The notes under the pieces: model-generated
Database searches by the model: none
What the model was told of the DNA's origin: nothing
What the model saw: the letters and a program-made list of their open reading frames with translations, nothing else
Made by a program: the position numbers and the translations under genes
Shown: positions 7,872 to 14,785 of the stretch, piece by piece
How the letters are laid out: every line of letters begins with the position of its first letter
Position numbering within the stretch: the stretch's first letter is position 1
Origin: UBA7803 sp041686955
GTDB taxonomy: Bacteria; Pseudomonadota; Gammaproteobacteria; Pseudomonadales; Azotimanducaceae
Assembly: GCA_041686955.1 (NCBI GenBank)
Contig: JAWLCV010000046.1
Location: 1 to 33,948, forward strand
Direction of reading: 5' to 3'
DNA: 33,948 bases

Positions 7872-9026
7872 ATGTCCACGACGGAACCCATGGCGACGGC
7901 GGATTCCTTCGGGGACGAAATCCGCCGCCGCGCCGACGAGATCGAAGCGGCCCGGCGCATGCCCGACGACCTGGCCCGGCGGATGGCCCATGCAGGCCTG
8001 TTCCGGTTGCTGGTGCCGGAATGCTACGGCGGCGGCGAGGTGCATCCCCAGGCCTTCTTCGACACCCTGGTGGTCACCGCGCGCCACGACGGGGCGGTGG
8101 GCTGGTGCCAGATGATCGGCGCCACCACGGGTATCCTGGCGGCATCCCTGCCGGAGCCGTGGGCCCGGCTCATCTACGGTGAGAATCCCGACTGCATCTC
8201 GAGCGGCGTCACCGCGCCCCTGGGGCGGGCGGAGGCGGTGCCGGGCGGCTATCGCGTGTCCGGGCGCTGGCCCTTCGCCAGCGGCTGCCAGGTCTCCGAC
8301 TGGATCTGCGGCGGCTGCATCGTCATGGCAAACGGCGAGCCCCGGCTAGACGCCCACGGCGCGCCGGCGTCCGTGCTGGCGCTGCTTCCGGCCAGCGAAG
8401 TCACCATCCACGATACCTGGCACACGTCCGGGCTGCGCGGAACGGGCAGTCACGACATCGAGGTGAAAGACGTGCTGGTGCCCGAGGGTCGCTGGGCGGT
8501 GCTCGGCGGCCGTGCCCGGATCGACACGCCGCTGTACCGGTTTCCTATCCTGGGCCTGCTGGCGCTCGGCGTGTCCGCGGTGGCCGTAGGCATCGCGGAG
8601 CGGGCTCTGGAGGCTTTCTGCGAGCTGGCCACGGCCAAGGTGCCGACGGGCAGCCGCCGCACCCTGGCCCAGCGGCCCGGCGCCCAGCATGACCTGGCGC
8701 GGGCCCGGGCCCTCGTGGCGTCGGCCCGGGCTCACACCCGGGAGATCATCGACGGCGCCTGGCACGAGGCCCAGAACCGGGACCGCCTCGACGTCGACGT
8801 CAAAGCGAGCCTGCGGCTGGCGGCGACCCACAACGCCTGGTCGGCGGCACAGGCGGTGGACCTCCTGTACCATGCCGGCGGTGGCTCCTCCATCTACCAG
8901 CACAGCCCCCTGCAACGTTGCTTCCGCGACGTTCACGTGGCCACCCAGCACCTCATGGTCGCCCAACCCACCTACGAGGTGGTGGGCAAGGTCATGCTGG
9001 GCATCGACCCGAAGACCCTGATCTGA
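7872..9026 (+). CDS. Acyl-CoA dehydrogenase-fold flavoprotein, group D monooxygenase-like (HsaA type)
   Basis: A 384-residue protein with the acyl-CoA dehydrogenase fold, but with the type-2 C-terminal domain found in flavin-dependent hydroxylases such as HsaA and 4-hydroxyphenylacetate 3-hydroxylase. Supporting segments are LFRLLVPECYGGGEVHP, DTWHTSGLRGTGSHDIEV and the C-terminal RCFRDVHVATQHLMV. The last is characteristic of this branch and replaces the acyl-CoA dehydrogenase EIQR block. A GGAAG stands 4 bases before the ATG at 7872; an in-frame TTG 15 bases earlier is less likely. No flavin reductase is seen in the window, which a two-component monooxygenase would need. A role in oxidising aromatic, terpenoid or sulfur-containing substrates is inference. 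Confidence 0.82.
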   Translation: MSTTEPMATADSFGDEIRRRADEIEAARRMPDDLARRMAHAGLFRLLVPECYGGGEVHPQAFFDTLVVTARHDGAVGWCQMIGATTGILAASLPEPWARLIYGENPDCISSGVTAPLGRAEAVPGGYRVSGRWPFASGCQVSDWICGGCIVMANGEPRLDAHGAPASVLALLPASEVTIHDTWHTSGLRGTGSHDIEVKDVLVPEGRWAVLGGRARIDTPLYRFPILGLLALGVSAVAVGIAERALEAFCELATAKVPTGSRRTLAQRPGAQHDLARARALVASARAHTREIIDGAWHEAQNRDRLDVDVKASLRLAATHNAWSAAQAVDLLYHAGGGSSIYQHSPLQRCFRDVHVATQHLMVAQPTYEVVGKVMLGIDPKTLI

Positions 9027-9931
9027 TGCTCGTAGGCACCCTCGCCTCTCCCGAACTGCTGTCGTCGCCCCACGCCCGGCGCGCGTCCCTGGTCGCCCAG
9101 ATCGTCGAGCAGGGCATCGATCACGTGTTCGTGGCCGATCACGTGAGCTTCCACGTCGGGGCCGGCATGGACGGGCTGATCAACGCCGCCACCCTGACCG
9201 CGCTGGATCCACGGCTCACGGTGTGCGTTGGGGTCTACCTGCTGGCGCTGCGCCATCCCGTACCGGTGGCCCGGCAGCTCGCCACGCTGGCAGAGTCGGC
9301 TCCGGGTCAGCTCATCCTCGGCGTGGGGGTGGGCGGCGAAGACAGGAACGAGATCGCCATGTGCGGCGTGGATCCCGGCAGCCGGGGACGGCGCACCGAC
9401 GAATGCCTGGCGGTGGTGCAGGGACTGCTTCGCGGCGAGCCCATGGACTACTCCGGCGAGTTCTTCCGTTTCCAGCGGGCGTGGATCCGGCCCGCGCCGC
9501 AGCCACCCATACCCATGGTGATCGGCGGCCGCGCCGACGCCGCCGTCGCCCGTGCCGCCCGCTTCGGCGACGGCTGGCTCGGCGTCTGGTCGTCGCCGCG
9601 ACGCTTCGCCGAGGTGGTCAGTCAGGTGAACGCCGGGGCCGCGGCCCTGGACCGGCCGCGCCCCGCCCTGCACGGGCTGCAGGTCTGGGTGGGCATCGAC
9701 GACGACCGGGCGCAGGCCCGCACACGGCTCGCCCGCGGCATGGAGAGTTTCTACCGGGTGCCCTTCGAGCGCTTCGAGAAGTACAGCCCCTACGGAACGG
9801 CGGCGGAGGTGGCCGACTTTCTGCGGCCTTACCGGGAGGCGGGCTGCGAGCTCTTCAACATCATGCCGGTGGCGGCCAGCGAGGAGCTCGGAATCGCGGC
9901 GGTGGCGGAGATCCGCCGGCTGCTCGAGTAG
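9026..9931 (+). CDS. LLM class flavin-dependent oxidoreductase
   Basis: A 301-residue luciferase-like TIM-barrel protein. Family landmarks are the opening HVFVADHVSFHVG segment, LATLAESAPGQLILGVGVGG with the cofactor-binding glycine run, the central WIRPAPQPPIPMVIGGRA strand, and AARFGDGWLGVW. The ATG overlaps the preceding stop as TGATG, so it is translationally coupled to the HsaA-like gene. Such enzymes use FMNH2 or F420. Which one applies is unknown, and no F420 synthesis gene is present here. Both oxidoreductases probably act on the same compound; this is inference from coupling. Confidence 0.85.
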   Translation: MLVGTLASPELLSSPHARRASLVAQIVEQGIDHVFVADHVSFHVGAGMDGLINAATLTALDPRLTVCVGVYLLALRHPVPVARQLATLAESAPGQLILGVGVGGEDRNEIAMCGVDPGSRGRRTDECLAVVQGLLRGEPMDYSGEFFRFQRAWIRPAPQPPIPMVIGGRADAAVARAARFGDGWLGVWSSPRRFAEVVSQVNAGAAALDRPRPALHGLQVWVGIDDDRAQARTRLARGMESFYRVPFERFEKYSPYGTAAEVADFLRPYREAGCELFNIMPVAASEELGIAAVAEIRRLLE

Positions 9932-9937
9932 GCGCCG

Positions 9938-10813
9938 ATGGCCCACGTCCACGATCACGGCAGCGACGGCCACGAACGTCTGGTGGGCCGCGCCTTCATG
10001 CTCATCGCCGGCTTCATGCTGGTGGAGGTGGCCGGAGGGCTGCTGACCAACTCCCTGACCCTGCTGGCGGACGCGGGGCACATGTTCCTCGACGCCTCGG
10101 CGCTGGGGTTCTCGTGGTACGCGCTGCGGCTGTCCCGGCGCGGTCACGATCACAACCTGAGCTACGGCTACCACCGCTACCAGGTGCTCGCGACCTTCAT
10201 CAACGGGCTGACCCTGTTCGGCCTGGTCGTCTGGATTCTCCTGGAGGCCTGGCAGCGGCTGCGGGCCCCGGAAGGCATGCTGCCATTGCCGGCGCTGGCG
10301 GTGGCGGCGACAGGCCTCGTCATCAACGTGGTGGCATACCGCTGGCTGCACCACGGCCACGACAACGCCACGGTTCGCAGCGCCGCGCTCCACGTCCTCG
10401 GCGACATGCTCGGCTCCGCCGCGGCCGTCACCGCCGCCCTCACCGTCTGGCTCACGGGCTGGCTCTACGCCGACCCGCTGCTGGCCCTGGTCATCGTGGT
10501 CATCCTCGGCCGGGGCGCCTGGCGGCTGGTGCGCGACTCCACGCACATTCTGCTGGAGGGCGTGCCCGAGGACGTGGACCTCCAGCAGATCCGCGACACC
10601 CTGGTGGCCCGGGTGCCCGGGGTGGTGGACGTCCATCACCTGCATGCCTGGGCGCTCACCGCGGAGCGGCCGCTGTTGACCCTGCACGCCACCGTGGAAG
10701 ACCACGCCGACCCCTACCAGGTGGTGTCGCGCGTCAAGGCGGTGCTCGACGAGGAGTTCGGCATCGATCACTCCACCATTCAGGTGGAGCACGGGTCCTG
10801 CCCGGACGAATGA
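9938..10813 (+). CDS. Cation diffusion facilitator family transporter (ZitB/CzcD-like)
   Basis: A 291-residue inner-membrane metal/proton antiporter with six hydrophobic segments. The transport-site residues are visible as LADAGHMFLD (His48, Asp52) and ALHVLGDMLGS (His152, Asp156). The His-Asp/His-Asp arrangement is characteristic of zinc-selective CDF members. A His-rich start (MAHVHDHGSDGH) and the loop GHDHN are typical of ZitB/CzcD. The C-terminal cytoplasmic ferredoxin-like domain contains HHLHAWALTAERPLLTLHA. The ATG is 6 bases after the LLM stop, so it may be co-transcribed, although the function is unrelated. Zinc export is likely; cadmium or cobalt cannot be excluded. Confidence 0.92.
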   Translation: MAHVHDHGSDGHERLVGRAFMLIAGFMLVEVAGGLLTNSLTLLADAGHMFLDASALGFSWYALRLSRRGHDHNLSYGYHRYQVLATFINGLTLFGLVVWILLEAWQRLRAPEGMLPLPALAVAATGLVINVVAYRWLHHGHDNATVRSAALHVLGDMLGSAAAVTAALTVWLTGWLYADPLLALVIVVILGRGAWRLVRDSTHILLEGVPEDVDLQQIRDTLVARVPGVVDVHHLHAWALTAERPLLTLHATVEDHADPYQVVSRVKAVLDEEFGIDHSTIQVEHGSCPDE

Positions 10814-10817
10814 GCCC

Positions 10818-11189
10818 ATGAGCAAGCCTCACCACACCGGCATCAAGCGCATGATCAAGGCCACCGAGTATTCCGCCCGGGGCCTGCGCTCCGCCTGGCG
10901 CTACGAGACGGCCTTTCGCCAGGAGTGCGTGGCAGCGCTGATTCTCCTGCCGTGCGCGTTCCTGCTCGGACAGACCCTGGTGCAGACCGCGCTGCTCATC
11001 GGCGTGTGCCTGGTGGTGCTGATCACGGAGCTTCTGAACTCGGCGGTGGAGGCCGCCATCGACCGCATGGGCAACGACCACCACGACCTGGCGGGCCGGG
11101 CCAAGGACATGAGCTCCGCGGCCGTTGCGCTCAGCCTGGTTCTCGTGGTCCTGACCTGGGGTCTGGTGGCTCTGGAGCGCTTCTCGTAA
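10818..11189 (+). CDS. dgkA: Diacylglycerol kinase
   Basis: A 123-residue inner-membrane protein, the normal size for the small prokaryotic diacylglycerol kinase that recycles diacylglycerol to phosphatidic acid. The signature ELLNSAVEAAIDRMGNDHHD holds the catalytic-site residues equivalent to Glu69, Asn72 and Glu76 of E. coli DgkA (here Glu71, Asn74, Glu78). AGRAKDMSSAAVALSLV follows. Three transmembrane helices plus an N-terminal amphipathic helix are visible. It starts 4 bases after the CDF transporter stop, so the two are probably one transcript. Confidence 0.96.
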   Translation: MSKPHHTGIKRMIKATEYSARGLRSAWRYETAFRQECVAALILLPCAFLLGQTLVQTALLIGVCLVVLITELLNSAVEAAIDRMGNDHHDLAGRAKDMSSAAVALSLVLVVLTWGLVALERFS

Positions 11190-11253
11190 GCTGATCGCCG
11201 GCGCCGCCCTGCGGCCTCCCGGGGCGGGAACCTCCATCCTTCGGGAGCCTTCC

Positions 11254-11838
11254 ATGACGTCCGCCATCTACTTCCACGCCCAGGCCTGCAACAACGCCTG
11301 GGCCAATCATCGCCTGCTGAACGCCTGCCGCACGTTGTCCGATCAGGATCTGGCGGCCCGGCGCACGAGCTTCTTCCCTTCCATCATCCATACCCTGAAC
11401 CACAACCTCACGGTGGACTGGTTCTACGTCAGCGCCCTGGAAGGCCAGTGCATGGGTCCCAACGCCTTCGAGCCGGAGATACCGTTCACCCGCCTCGCCG
11501 ATCTCGAGCGGGCGCAACGGGACATCGACCGCCGGCTGGTGGCGGTGTGCGAGGGGCTCTGCGATGACCGGCTCGCCGCCACCTCCGAGCTCGTGCGCCG
11601 CGGATGGGTCCAGACGGAGCGCAACGACCGCATCCTGCTGCACCTGTTTCAGCACCAGATCCACCACCGCGGCCAGGTCCACGCCATGCTGGCCGGCACC
11701 GCCGCGGCACCGCCGCAGCTCGACGAGTTCTTTCTCGCCGATGCGGGCGAGCAGGCGCTGCGGCGGGACGATTTCGCGGCGCTCGGCTTCGACGAGGCAG
11801 CCATCTGGGGTGGCCTGCCGGCAGGAGCCGCGCGATGA
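11254..11838 (+). CDS. DinB family protein (putative metal-dependent enzyme)
   Basis: A 194-residue four-helix-bundle protein of the DinB/YfiT superfamily. Likely metal ligands are a histidine in HTLNHNL (about His50) and those in FQHQIHHRGQVHAML (about His134 and His138), the usual three-histidine pattern. Family members include thiol transferases that act with bacillithiol or mycothiol, and many of unknown function; nothing here decides the substrate. GGGAG lies upstream of the ATG. The stop overlaps the next ATG as ATGA, so it is coupled to the DUF421 membrane protein. Confidence 0.83.
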   Translation: MTSAIYFHAQACNNAWANHRLLNACRTLSDQDLAARRTSFFPSIIHTLNHNLTVDWFYVSALEGQCMGPNAFEPEIPFTRLADLERAQRDIDRRLVAVCEGLCDDRLAATSELVRRGWVQTERNDRILLHLFQHQIHHRGQVHAMLAGTAAAPPQLDEFFLADAGEQALRRDDFAALGFDEAAIWGGLPAGAAR

Positions 11839-12362
11839 TCTTCGACGGCTGGGAGCCCATCCTGCGGACGCTGGTGCTGGGGACCCTGGCTTACGCCTCG
11901 GTGGTCGTGCTGCTGCGAGTCAGCGGAAAACGCACGCTCTCGAAGATGAACGCGTTCGACTTCGTCGTCACCGTCGCACTTGGCTCTACCCTGGCCACGG
12001 TGTTGACCTCCAGGGACGTGGCCCTGGCCCAGGGGGTGGTGGCCCTGGGGCTGCTCATCGCCCTGCAACTGGTCAGCACCTTCGTGGCGGTGCGGGTGCC
12101 GCCGTTCCGGAACCTGCTCAAGGCGGAGCCCACCCTGCTGTTCTTCCAGGGCGAGTATCTCGACCAGGCGCTCGAGGCGGAGCGGGTGACCCGGGACGAG
12201 ATCCTCGCCGCAGTGCGGCAGCAGGGTCTGACTCCGGAGGCGGTGGGTGCCGTCGTTCTCGAGACCGAGGGTTCGCTGTCGGTGCTGCCGGGCGCTCAGT
12301 CGGCGGAGGCGCTGGCGCGCGCCGGCGTCAAGACCGGTAGCCGGACCTCCGGAGTCTCCTGA
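11835..12362 (+). CDS. DUF421 (YetF-like) membrane protein
   Basis: A 175-residue protein with three N-terminal transmembrane helices and a small cytosolic domain. Typical DUF421 sequence is seen in LLRVSGKRTLSKMNAFDFVVTVALGS, followed by PTLLFFQGEYLDQALEAERVTRDEILAAVRQQG and the strand VGAVVLETEGSLSVLP. The biochemical role of the family is not established; YetF-type proteins have been linked to spore or membrane stress in Bacillus. The start overlaps the DinB stop. The gene ends 7 bases from the convergent marC-like gene, with no obvious terminator between. Confidence 0.88.
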   Translation: MIFDGWEPILRTLVLGTLAYASVVVLLRVSGKRTLSKMNAFDFVVTVALGSTLATVLTSRDVALAQGVVALGLLIALQLVSTFVAVRVPPFRNLLKAEPTLLFFQGEYLDQALEAERVTRDEILAAVRQQGLTPEAVGAVVLETEGSLSVLPGAQSAEALARAGVKTGSRTSGVS

Positions 12363-12369
12363 GGTCCGG

Positions 12370-13002
12370 TCAGCCGCGCAGCAGACCGCTCTGGGCGATG
12401 CCGTCGAACATGAACTGCACCGCCAGGGCCGCCAGCAGCACGCCGAACACGCGGCTGACCACGTGCAGCCCGGTGACCCCCAGGTACTTCTGAAGCTGGC
12501 TGGCGAGCAGCAGCGAAGCCAGGGTCAGCAGCATCACCGCCAGCAGCATCGCCACGACGACGCTCTGGCGCACCAGGTCCCCCTCGGCGTCGGCCATGAG
12601 CAGGATGGCGGCGCCCATGGCTCCCGGTCCGGCGATGAGCGGCGTGGCCAGGGGAAATACGGTGACGTCCGTACGGCGGGCCGCTTCCCGGGCTTCCTCC
12701 TCGGTGGTGGAGGTGCTGCCGGACGGGCGGGCGAACACCATGTCGATGGCGATGAGCAACAGCAGGATGCCGCCGGCGACCCGCAGCGCCGCCAGGGATA
12801 TGCCGAGGCTGGCGAGCAGGGTCTCACCGGCCAGGGCGAATGCGAGCAGTATCACCGTGGCGATCGCCGTGCCGCGCACCGCCATGCGGCGCCGGCTGCG
12901 GGGATCGGCCGCCGGCGTCATCGCGGCGAACACCGGACCCACGTCCAGCGGCCCCACGGTGGCGAAGAACGTGGTGAAGGCCACCACGGCGGTCTCGGTC
13001 AT
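12370..13002 (-). CDS. MarC family integral membrane protein
   Basis: A 210-residue six-helix membrane protein. MarC-family features are FFATVGPLDVGPVFAAMTP at the start, the LRVAGGILLLLIAIDMVFA helix, and the conserved TVFPLATPLIAGPGAMGA loop, the strongest signature of the family. The transported substrate is unknown; an early link to multiple antibiotic resistance was not supported later. The ATG at 13002 begins 7 bases after the stop of the methyltransferase-like gene. This places it third in the bactofilin / methyltransferase-like / marC leftward operon. Confidence 0.92.
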   Translation of the reverse strand: MTETAVVAFTTFFATVGPLDVGPVFAAMTPAADPRSRRRMAVRGTAIATVILLAFALAGETLLASLGISLAALRVAGGILLLLIAIDMVFARPSGSTSTTEEEAREAARRTDVTVFPLATPLIAGPGAMGAAILLMADAEGDLVRQSVVVAMLLAVMLLTLASLLLASQLQKYLGVTGLHVVSRVFGVLLAALAVQFMFDGIAQSGLLRG

Positions 13003-13009
13003 GCCCGCC

Positions 13010-13642
13010 TCACCGCGCCCGCAGCAGCAGTTCCATGGCGCCTTCCCGCAGCAGCGTGCCGCGGACGATCTCGAAGCACGTGAGGGCTTCCGCCAGCGCG
13101 GTGCGGGAATGGGCGAAGCCCGGCGGGCTCGCGCCGGGGAGCGGCCGGACCACGAGCTGATCCACATCGCGGATGCCGTATCGCAGCGCTTCCTGCGGAG
13201 CGCTGCGGCTGGCGGCCGGTGCCGAAGCCTTGAACGCGCCGAAGCCGTGGCCGCTGCTGTCCCGGTGCAGATACGGCCGCAGCACCCGGCTGAACGCGCG
13301 CACCCCCGGCAAGGGCACATGGTTCAGGAAGTCCCACAGCAGGCAGACGTCGAAGCGCGTGGTCTCCGGAAAGTCGCACAGCTCGGCGAACACGCTCTGG
13401 TAGTGGAGCTCGGCGTCCTCTTCCGGCGGCTGCGCCAGCGCCGGATGATCGAACAGGTCCGCGAAGTGCAGCCGGCAGCGGTAGCGGGAAAAGAACTCCA
13501 CCGTCTCCGGCACCCCGGGCCCGACGTCCAACACGGTGAGCCGCGCCCCCTCCTCCAGGGCCTCGAACAGGTGGGGCAGCAGCAGCGTCTGGCGTGACTC
13601 CACGCTGCCGCCGCGGGATGACGCCCGATCCGTGTCTTTCAT
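13010..13642 (-). CDS. SAM-dependent methyltransferase-like protein
   Basis: A 210-residue protein that looks like a class I Rossmann-fold methyltransferase. The glycine-rich SAM loop is VLDVGPGVPE (about 37-46), the acidic end of strand 2 is FADLFD, and the strand-4 region is FDVCLLWDFLNHVP (97-110). No catalytic motif for a particular acceptor is recognisable. The protein may act on a small molecule or be a degenerate fold. It sits between bactofilin (31-base gap) and marC (7-base gap) and is probably co-transcribed with both, which may tie it to envelope functions. Confidence 0.6.
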   Translation of the reverse strand: MKDTDRASSRGGSVESRQTLLLPHLFEALEEGARLTVLDVGPGVPETVEFFSRYRCRLHFADLFDHPALAQPPEEDAELHYQSVFAELCDFPETTRFDVCLLWDFLNHVPLPGVRAFSRVLRPYLHRDSSGHGFGAFKASAPAASRSAPQEALRYGIRDVDQLVVRPLPGASPPGFAHSRTALAEALTCFEIVRGTLLREGAMELLLRAR

Positions 13643-13673
13643 CGGCCCCAGTCCGTGGAGGCGCGATGCCGGC

Positions 13674-14201
13674 TCAGGCCTTGCCGGCCACTTCGCCCGC
13701 TCTGCTCTCCTCCGCCGCCGCGGGCTTCGCCGAGGTCACCGGCTTGGGCGACTGGGAACCGACGCTGCGCTCCGTGCTGCTCGGGTCCATGTCGATGCTG
13801 CCTTTGAACTTGGCGCCGTCCTCCAGGGTCACCCGGGGGCCGACGATGTTGCCCTGCACCCGGCCGGTCTTGGTGATGATGACCTTCTCGACCCCGACGA
13901 TGTCGCCCTTCACCTCCCCGTCGATGCGCACCACGTTGGCAGTTAGGTTGGCATTCACCTGCCCGGACTGGCCGATGGTGAGGTCGTTGTTCTTGAGATG
14001 GATGGTGCCGTCCACCTTGCCTTCGATGATCAGGCTCTCCTCGCCGGTGATGTCCCCTTTGATGCTGATGGTCTTGCCGATCATGGCGATCCCCCGTGAA
14101 GTAGGCTCCGGCGTTCTCGCGCGGTTGTCGAAAGCCGGACTGGCGGCCGGCGGCTCATGACTGGTCGTTTCGCTATCCTTGCGTTTATCGAACATGGACA
14201 T
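13674..14201 (-). CDS. Bactofilin (polymer-forming cytoskeletal protein)
   Basis: A 175-residue protein with a central beta-helical bactofilin domain at about residues 40-140. The short repeated strands are ISIKGDITGEESLIIEGKVDG, LTIGQSGQVNANLTA, VRIDGEVKGDIVGVEKVII and GRVQGNIVGPRVTLEDGA. Flanking arms of about 38 and 35 residues are Pro/Ser/Ala-rich and probably disordered, as usual. Bactofilins polymerise without nucleotide and scaffold cell-wall or motility enzymes at defined places in the cell. Two starts are possible (14201 or the Met codon at 14195), with no decisive ribosome binding site. It is the first gene of a leftward operon with the methyltransferase-like and marC genes. Confidence 0.93.
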   Translation of the reverse strand: MSMFDKRKDSETTSHEPPAASPAFDNRARTPEPTSRGIAMIGKTISIKGDITGEESLIIEGKVDGTIHLKNNDLTIGQSGQVNANLTANVVRIDGEVKGDIVGVEKVIITKTGRVQGNIVGPRVTLEDGAKFKGSIDMDPSSTERSVGSQSPKPVTSAKPAAAEESRAGEVAGKA

Positions 14202-14423
14202 GGCTGTTTTACCCCGAACGGCGATTGGCGCAGAGATACTATCGACTTTGCAGCATCAGGAACACCACGCCGTGACGACCGTGTGATCGAGTAGGGATTT
14301 CCCTGGCCGTCGAGCGCCGACTGACGCACGTCAATGCAGCCGCGGACCCCGCCCGCTACCGTATCTATCGTACTCTTTCGATTTTTCCCCGGCACTCTCC
14401 CCCTACCCCAACGGCCGGGCAAT
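14202..14423. other. Non-coding stretch upstream of bactofilin
   Basis: No credible protein gene is present. The left part must carry the leftward bactofilin promoter, but I cannot fix its -35/-10. Rightward, the stretch ends in a strong rho-independent terminator (14424-14456), although no rightward gene precedes it. A short rightward transcript may therefore arise here. A weak palindrome (AGGGATTTCCCT, 14295-14306) is also seen. Confidence 0.4.
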
Positions 14424-14456
14424 GGCGATGAAGCCCCCGCTTCATCGCCTTTTTTT
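14424..14456 (+). terminator. Rho-independent terminator, rightward, with no gene upstream
   Basis: GGCGATGAAGC (14424-14434) pairs perfectly over 11 bases with GCTTCATCGCC (14439-14449) around a CCCC loop, and seven Ts follow (14450-14456). This is a textbook intrinsic terminator for rightward transcription; the opposite strand lacks a T-tract. The nearest rightward coding gene upstream is the DUF421 gene ending at 12362, with three leftward genes in between. Confidence 0.85.
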
Positions 14457-14462
14457 GGAGGG

Positions 14463-14710
14463 CCGCTTTCCGCTTTCCGCTTTCCGCTTTCCGCTTTCCG
14501 CTTTCCGCTTTCCGCTTTCCGCTTTCCGCTTTCCGCNNNNNNNNNNNNNNNNNNNNNNNNNNNNNNNNNNNNNNNNNNNNNNNNNNNNNNNNNNNNNNNN
14601 NNNNNNNNNNNNNNNNNNNNNNNNNNNNNNNNNNNNCCGCTTTCCGCTTTCCGCTTTCCGCTTTCCGCTTTCCGCTTTCCGCTTTCCGCTTTCCGCTTTC
14701 CGCTTTCCGC
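14463..14710. repeat. Heptanucleotide tandem array (TTTCCGC)n with assembly gap
   Basis: The 7-base unit TTTCCGC (GCGGAAA on the other strand) is repeated without visible variation for 74 bases on each side of a run of Ns. At least 21 units are present and the true number is unknown. Because 7 is not a multiple of 3, a long array reads through all frames as a seven-residue peptide repeat (AFRFPLS or AESGKRK), with no stop in any frame. The array begins right after the terminator at 14424-14456 and ends 75 bases before the tamB stop. Heptanucleotide arrays (STRRs) are known in cyanobacteria; their function is unclear. Confidence 0.95.
14537..14636. other. Assembly gap of 100 Ns
   Basis: Exactly 100 Ns, the conventional placeholder for a gap of unknown length. 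The gap lies inside the heptanucleotide array, with 74 bases of array on either side, so the repeat itself probably broke the assembly. Confidence 0.98.
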
Positions 14711-14756
14711 CGTCCGCTGGAGCGTGGCTGCCAGATTCCCAGGCACTGACCCTCCT

Positions 14757-14780
14757 GCGGATAGCGGACAGCGGACAGCG
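14757..14780. repeat. Short opposite-orientation heptad run
   Basis: GCGGATA, GCGGACA and GCGGACA follow one another (14757-14777), then GCG. This is the same 7-base period as the array, but in the complementary orientation (GCGGAAA is the complement of TTTCCGC). RNA or single-stranded DNA from this region could pair with the array. It ends 5 bases before the tamB stop codon. Confidence 0.75.
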
Positions 14781-14785
14781 ACCTG

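Noticed and set aside
8972..10825. A 617-codon minus-strand frame opposite the LLM and CDF genes
   Set aside because: Low-complexity shadow of two well-supported plus-strand genes; no motif or start signal.
14537..14636. Proteins spanning the N run (heptapeptide repeats AFRFPLS or AESGKRK)
   Set aside because: They arise only because a 7-base repeat is open in all frames and because the N run is translated as X.
14463..14710. CRISPR array
   Set aside because: The repeats are 7 bases and contiguous, with no spacers and no cas genes.
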